This document shows positions 58,554-64,000 of a DNA stretch of 64,000 nucleotides, in pieces. Position numbers and translations under genes: made by a program. Source of the DNA: Numida meleagris (lineage: Eukaryota > Chordata > Aves > Galliformes > Numididae); contig NC_034412.1 in assembly GCF_002078875.1 (NCBI RefSeq), positions 31,334,983 through 31,398,982 of the forward strand. Direction: 5' to 3'. Under the pieces are notes generated by a model. The model searched no databases, was not told where the DNA came from, and was given only the letters and a program-made list of their open reading frames with translations. The first letter of the stretch is position 1, and each line of letters starts with the position of its first letter.

Positions 58554-61500
58554 CTGTGCCTCGTTTTGGCATACAGTAGTCAAAGAAAACAGGGAATGGT
58601 CTTTCAGAAGGTCTGGAAATTCATACACAGCCACGACTTATACATAAGATATAAATATCTGTGCAAAATGACAGCATGCCAGTATGCTTCTCCCTGAGTC
58701 AATTTTTTTTTCTTTTAACCAGTTTTCAGCACAAGTTCAGTTTAAGGCACATTCCTCTAGTGAATTCAGTGTAATTTCTCCCAAATTGAGCTTTTCTTTT
58801 CTTTTTTTTCTTTTTTTGAGACACGCTATCTCTATTTTCCTTCTTCCAAGATAGCAACTTTTTTTTCTACAGATGCTTTCACAGTTGAAGAGGGATTCCT
58901 CTGCTAAGAAAGCATATGCTCTGGGCTCTCTCATCTCTTTCCTTATTTCCTCTGTTCCAGAATGTGGAATATATGTTTCCCTCTTCCTGTCCCTGCATTA
59001 CATGCAGTCAGTGAGAGATCATCTCTTCCATAATTTTTGTCTGCCAGATGCCTTCTGACCAGGCCTTTGAGGTGACAAAAATTCTCCATTAAGGTAGCTA
59101 TTTATTACTTACTGCCCTAAAATATGGAGTTAGAAGAAAGATACAGAGTTTGATCTACGTCAAAAATTCCTAGATCTGGTGGGAAAAGCACCGTCAATAG
59201 CAATAGCCTTCCTAATTTTCACAAGCCACAATTTTAGCTGCAATTCCCAGGTGGTGTAGGTAGCAGCAATACCTCTAATGCCTATCACTTCCAGGTAATG
59301 GCAGAAACCTGGAGTGGAGCTGGCCCGCCCTCAGTGTGCCTGTCCCTCCTGTACTCACATATGCTGCTACTGGCCCCTCACTAGTATTTCAAATTTATAA
59401 ACTTTCCCAAGGTTCTTGTACACGTATTTTGCAGAAAAGTGGGTGTAACTTTTAAATTCTTCCTCTGAACAAAGACAGAGAAAAAAGTCTTTTGTGCAGA
59501 GCTGCTGCCTAAACCAGACTAAAGAAGACATCTTGAGATTGCAATTACAGTTACTGTAGTCTTGGAAAAATCCCATGTCAGAACTATCCATGAAATTTTA
59601 CCTGCTTTGTTATGGTTTTACACTTGTTTTTATGTATCCTATTCCACTACTTCTATGAATCTATGTGGAGGCTTGGGTAGATCATAACAAGAGTATCCAA
59701 CCAAGGGCCTCCTATTCAGTTCCCATATGCAGTGCGCAAACATTGGCTTTGTTTCTCTGCACTAATTAGCTCCATGTTATCAACAGCAGGTATTTGTTTC
59801 CTGGGGATAATTATCCACAAATCTGCTAAAGCTGTGGAAAGTGAGAATGTTCTGATGCCTAAAGGTAAATCTGGACTTTACTTATTTATTCATCTATTTA
59901 CAATTGTGAGCACTTAATCTGGCACATCAGTACTGATGGAAATGTGGTAGAGAAAGCTAACAAATTAACAACAGATTAGTCAATTAGCTATTTGAACAGA
60001 GTTAATCATTAAGCGATTGGTCCATGTTCTGGGTATGGTTTAGCATTATAAACTCTGAGGAACAGGTAATCCTTTCCATGGCAATAATCTCAACTCAAGG
60101 AATTGTTTTAGGGTTCTCTGCAATGCTTCCATGCAAATGATTTTACATGATGGCATGAAAGAATTCTGTGTTCCCTTCTGGCTTGGCTGCAGTTTGGAGG
60201 AATTCCTGAGGCTGCTATCCCATTAGCCTGGGTGTAGAAGACATAATGTAGCATGTGGCTTTTGTTCCCACAACTTTCAGAACTCCTCAGAAGGTCGTAA
60301 GTAATGACCTTACTTGTGAGTAAACCAAGACAAAGGAACACTGTACAGTTCTTTTGCCTCTAGATCTCCTGTCTTGTTAAAGTTTTAAAGATAATTCTTT
60401 GCAATTTACTTTCAACATGAGTCACAATTACTGTGCTCTTCATTTGATTTCTGTAGCACATAATAATTAGGTTTATAATAACTTCTATGCCCTGCGATTA
60501 TAACTGACAAACATAGATGCCTTATTTCTATTCCATCCTCAGTCCTATCATGTCTTGATAAATTTTACATGCCTGCTCTTGCTAAAATAATGGAATTTCC
60601 ACTTTTACTAGTAGAATGAACTTTAGAAAGTGTTTAATCATAGATGTTGTGCTCTGGAGGACCTTCAGAACTCAACTAATTTGGAAAGTTGATATTCTGA
60701 AGGCAAAATAGCAACTTAGTTATTAAAGGAAATTATCTGTACGGAAGGAGAAAAAGCTTTAAGTCTTTTCCTTCAGAATCTCAAGTGGTTAATGCATGAT
60801 GCTGCATGAATCAGAAGGATTCACTTGATTCCCAAGCTGACCTCTTCCAGAAAATTTAATTTCTCCATCTCAAACATATTATTTTTCTCTAATACGAAAA
60901 AGCACCAACCTGAATCTTATTCTGTCCCTTTTACAATTAGTCACCCTTTAGTTATATTAATCTTTTAAAGTAAATGGAGGGATTAGTGTTTGAACACAAT
61001 ACAAAGCGAAGTCTGAATACAAAATAATTGTGGACGCTGTCTGTGTTTTAGTTTTTATTATACTGGGCTACAGATAAGTTTTTTACTTCATTTAATCTCT
61101 GATTTTGGTTTGGATCCCAAGGGTCAAGAATTAAAACAAGTATTCTGTTTATAGAGTTAATAGAGATCGGGGTTACGTTGTAATTACATTTCAGATTAGG
61201 AGATAAGATTTTATGCTTAACAAGTCTGATAGTTAAAAGGATGCATATGGCTAATTCACTAATGATAATTCTAAAATATAAATGTACTTTAAGTAAAGAC
61301 TGAGACAATTTGGCTCTCATTCCTTCCAAAAAAAGTAGTGGTTACCATACATAAATCACTCCAGAGCCAAACTGGATCTAAGATCAGAATCTTTTATTTG
61401 CTTTGCTCAGTTTTTAAGAAAATGGACCTAAACTGGAAAGCTAAAAATTAATAAATATTTTGGAAACTGTAGATGACACATGTTTTAGCACACCTTTGCA

Positions 61501-62615
61501 AAACTAATTCCAAGTGATGGCATTATATTTTTTTATTATTATAATGTAATGTTTAAAAAGAAGGAATTTTAAGAGGTGGGCACTATATTTTTTGTCTTTT
61601 GCCTCTTCTTTTGCAGTTGTAATACTGTTTGATATGAAGTTATAGATATAGGACTTTTTATATTCATGTATTTTGGCTCGACTGTAAATGGTTTTCCATT
61701 TCTGATATATCAGCCCTTGACAATAGCCTGATTTCATACTGTTTTCCACTTTCATGTGTTAGGGAAGTGAGTACTTATTTCACCAGGGTCCATTTTAATA
61801 GATATTAACTATAGTGGCTTTATTAGAATTTTGAAAGCCTCCTATTTATGCACAACATGAGTTGTTATTTACAAGTTTGCCAAGCTTTCTGTCAATAACT
61901 AGAGTAAAACATTTAAATCACAAACTGAATGAAATTCAGTTGAACTTCCCACAAATATGGTAAGCAGATCTTTTAAGGACATTAGCAGATCTTTGATCTG
62001 ATTAAGAAAACTCATATAAAAACTTTGGTTTGTTTCTGTTTGTCCTCGGTATTTAGTCTATCAGACTAACTATTGTATTTTTTCTTTTAAAGAGGTACAT
62101 TCCTGTTCCCTTGAATGTTGGAAAAAAACAACTTCATTCAAATATAAGACAGTTCACACTAAAATGTGCATTTACACTCAAAGCTACAAATGCTGGCATG
62201 TCAGTAGTCACATTGCACTGGTACTTTAGTGATCAGATAAAAAAAAAATAGGATTGTAGGAAAAATAGTCAGAAAGGTCAGGAAATAATCACATGATGAA
62301 AATTTTCAATCTGAATTAATGAAATGGCGGTGAATTGTGAGCTAACTCACAAAAGCTGTGTACAATGTCTAGAAAATTAGAAAAAAAATTGTTCATCTAA
62401 TCATTTGGTAGATCTTTTTCCAAAGAATGGGTATCTTTAGCAGAAATGATGATGTACAGATGTACAGAAATTATAAATACTTCAACATTTTAATTACCTT
62501 CACTGGATGTTTCTATAAATTACATTGTTTGACTCTAATAATACAGTTGAATATCGTTCTTATTGATATATGCAGCTTAAAGACAAGAAAGATATTAAAG
62601 AAGAGCAATAGAATA
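58554..62615. other. AT-rich non-coding DNA
   Basis: Unique sequence. At 59787-59864 (+) a fair acceptor and an AAAG/GTAAAT donor enclose an open frame with GIIIHKSAKAVESENVLMPK; isolated and weak. Other short frames (60108-60341 minus, 61048-61329 minus, 61504-61755 minus) are featureless. No repeat family recognised. Confidence 0.45.
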
Positions 62616-63368
62616 GAACATTTCAGTTGGAAGGGACCTACAAAGCTCATCTAATCCAACTGCCTGACCACTTCAAGACTAACCAAAAATTAAAGCATAT
62701 CAAGTTCAAGACCTCTTGAACACTGACAGGCATGGGACACCAAGCACCTCTCTAGGAAGCATGTTCTAGTGTCTGACCATCCTCAAGGTAAATACATTTT
62801 TCCTGCTATCCAGACCGAAACTTCCACGGTGCAGCTTTGTTCTGTTCCTATGCATCCTTTCATCAGTTACAAGGGAGATCAGTTTCTCCCTCTTCATTTC
62901 CCCACCTCAGGAATTTGTAGAGATTACGGAAATCACCTCTTAGCTCCCAGTTTGCTGGTACCAGTAAACTTGCTGAGGATGAATTCCACTAGCGCATCTA
63001 GATTATTGATAAAAATCTAGATCATTGTTGATCAATGCCAGCCCTAGAGTTGAGCCCTGGGGGACACCATTTGTGACAGTGCACAAGCCAGGTGCAGCCC
63101 CATTCATTGCAACCCACTGAGCTCTGCTGCTAAGCAAGCTCATCATCCAGACTCACATGATAGAAGGATACTGTGAGGGACTGTAGCAAAGGCCTTACTA
63201 AAACTAACTTGCGATGATAGAAGAAGATCAAATTAACTAAGGCAGGGTATTCCCTTCATGAACTCAGGCTGACTATGCTTGACTATAGTTTTGTTCTTTA
63301 ACAGCTTTCCAGTGGCACCAAGGATAATCTCCATAAATTTTCCAGGTACTGAGGTTAGACTGTCTTCA
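62616..63368 (-). mobile_element. old CR1 LINE with internal deletion
   Basis: + strand AGTTGGAAGGGACCTACAAA, CTAATCCAACTGCCTGACCA and CCTCTCTAGGAAGCATGTTC are the complement of an old CR1 3' region. At about 62945-62965 it jumps from the C-terminal part of the RT to the FADD region (AACTTGCTGAGGATGAATTC) and then continues through TGAGCCCTGGGGGACACCAT to the GKVM region near 63340 (AATTTTCCAGGTACTGAGGT). Highly diverged, with many stops. It lacks the terminal ATTCTATG pair in clean form. Confidence 0.9.
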
Positions 63369-64000
63369 CTGAAATGAAAAAAGTATGGTTTCTGCCAGTT
63401 CTATCAGGGAAGATGTCTGCATATGGCCTGCTGAAAAACCTTCTTCAAATATTAGAGAACACCTTAACAGAAGAAAGTAAAAGAGAAATTATAAGAACAT
63501 TTTGAAGGCAATGTGAAGCATTGAGTGTTACAGTCAGCTGTCTACTGAGACATAACTTAAGCAGTAGAAAGAGTAGATTCAAAAGTGACACGGATTACTC
63601 ATTATTAAAAATTAGCAAATAAGACCTTTGTCATTCATTTGTTCTATAGCGTTCTGGAAAAAATACTAATAATACTAATATCTCTTTTATCTAATGAGAT
63701 TCCTTTTGTGAAGTTGTTTGGCTGCTTTCTCAGAGCTCTTCAAAGGGCAATGTAAATTTAGGAAATCTATGAACATTTATTTCAGACAAATATGCTTGAA
63801 TTCATACATGACATTCTGAGCTATATTATTACTTGAAAAGCTGCTAGTACTCAGATAGATGATGCCCTTTTCTATAATCATGTACACTAAAATCTTTCCA
63901 AGATAGATGGTGTATGAAATGGTCACTTTTGTGTATTGCCCCAAGCCCAGCATAATCTGTTAAATATTATTTCAAAAAGGCTGTCCCTGAGTTCAGCATT
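63369..64000. other. AT-rich non-coding DNA to window end
   Basis: Unique sequence; nothing recognised. The CR1 copy may extend a little past 63368 at lower similarity. Confidence 0.45.

Noticed and set aside
1..64000. CRISPR arrays, operons, tRNA or rRNA genes, prophage
   Set aside because: Composition, repeat families and exon-like structure are those of a bird nuclear genome; no spaced palindromic repeat array or cloverleaf-like sequence was seen.
1..64000. Endogenous retrovirus or LTR element
   Set aside because: No paired long direct repeats, primer-binding site or gag/pol/env-like frames were recognised; the only RT sequences are CR1. The block at 1-105 could be an LTR edge but is too short to call.

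Overview
The window is AT-rich vertebrate nuclear DNA. It almost certainly comes from a galliform bird, probably chicken. The evidence is ten CR1 LINE fragments, most with the avian 3' end motif (ATTCTATGATTCTATG or its complement), and four deleted mariner copies that match what I remember of chicken Galluhop/Mariner1_GG. There are no prokaryotic signals, no tRNA or rRNA genes, and no complete gene I can name.

Layout. 1-105 is a GC-rich, pyrimidine-rich block unlike everything after it. 0.1-15 kb is unique AT-rich DNA with CR1 pieces at 2.7, 5.2, 7.5 and 11.1 kb and mariner copies at 4.3 and 14.1 kb. 15-22 kb holds the best evidence for a host gene: on the + strand at 17206-17292, 19229-19396 and 21162-21221 three open segments, each bounded by consensus splice sites and all in phase 0, end in a stop codon. 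I do not recognise the protein. An alternative 3' end (17584-17642, 17836-18028) also joins in frame. 25.2-28.7 kb has two CR1 copies on the minus strand; the second is the youngest-looking repeat here and keeps an uninterrupted 455-codon reverse-transcriptase frame. From 28.7 to 54.8 kb I found no CR1. This 26-kb stretch holds one mariner derivative at 39.5 kb, another at 52.9 kb, one possible exon pair (36027-36106, 37445-37615), and otherwise unique DNA with simple repeats. 54.8-64 kb again carries CR1 pieces, two of them with large internal deletions.

The exons are inferred by eye from splice-site consensus, phase and open frames, so they carry low to moderate confidence. The repeats are much firmer. 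Most of the short open frames in the window look like chance in AT-rich DNA or are antisense or frame shadows of CR1 and mariner sequence.
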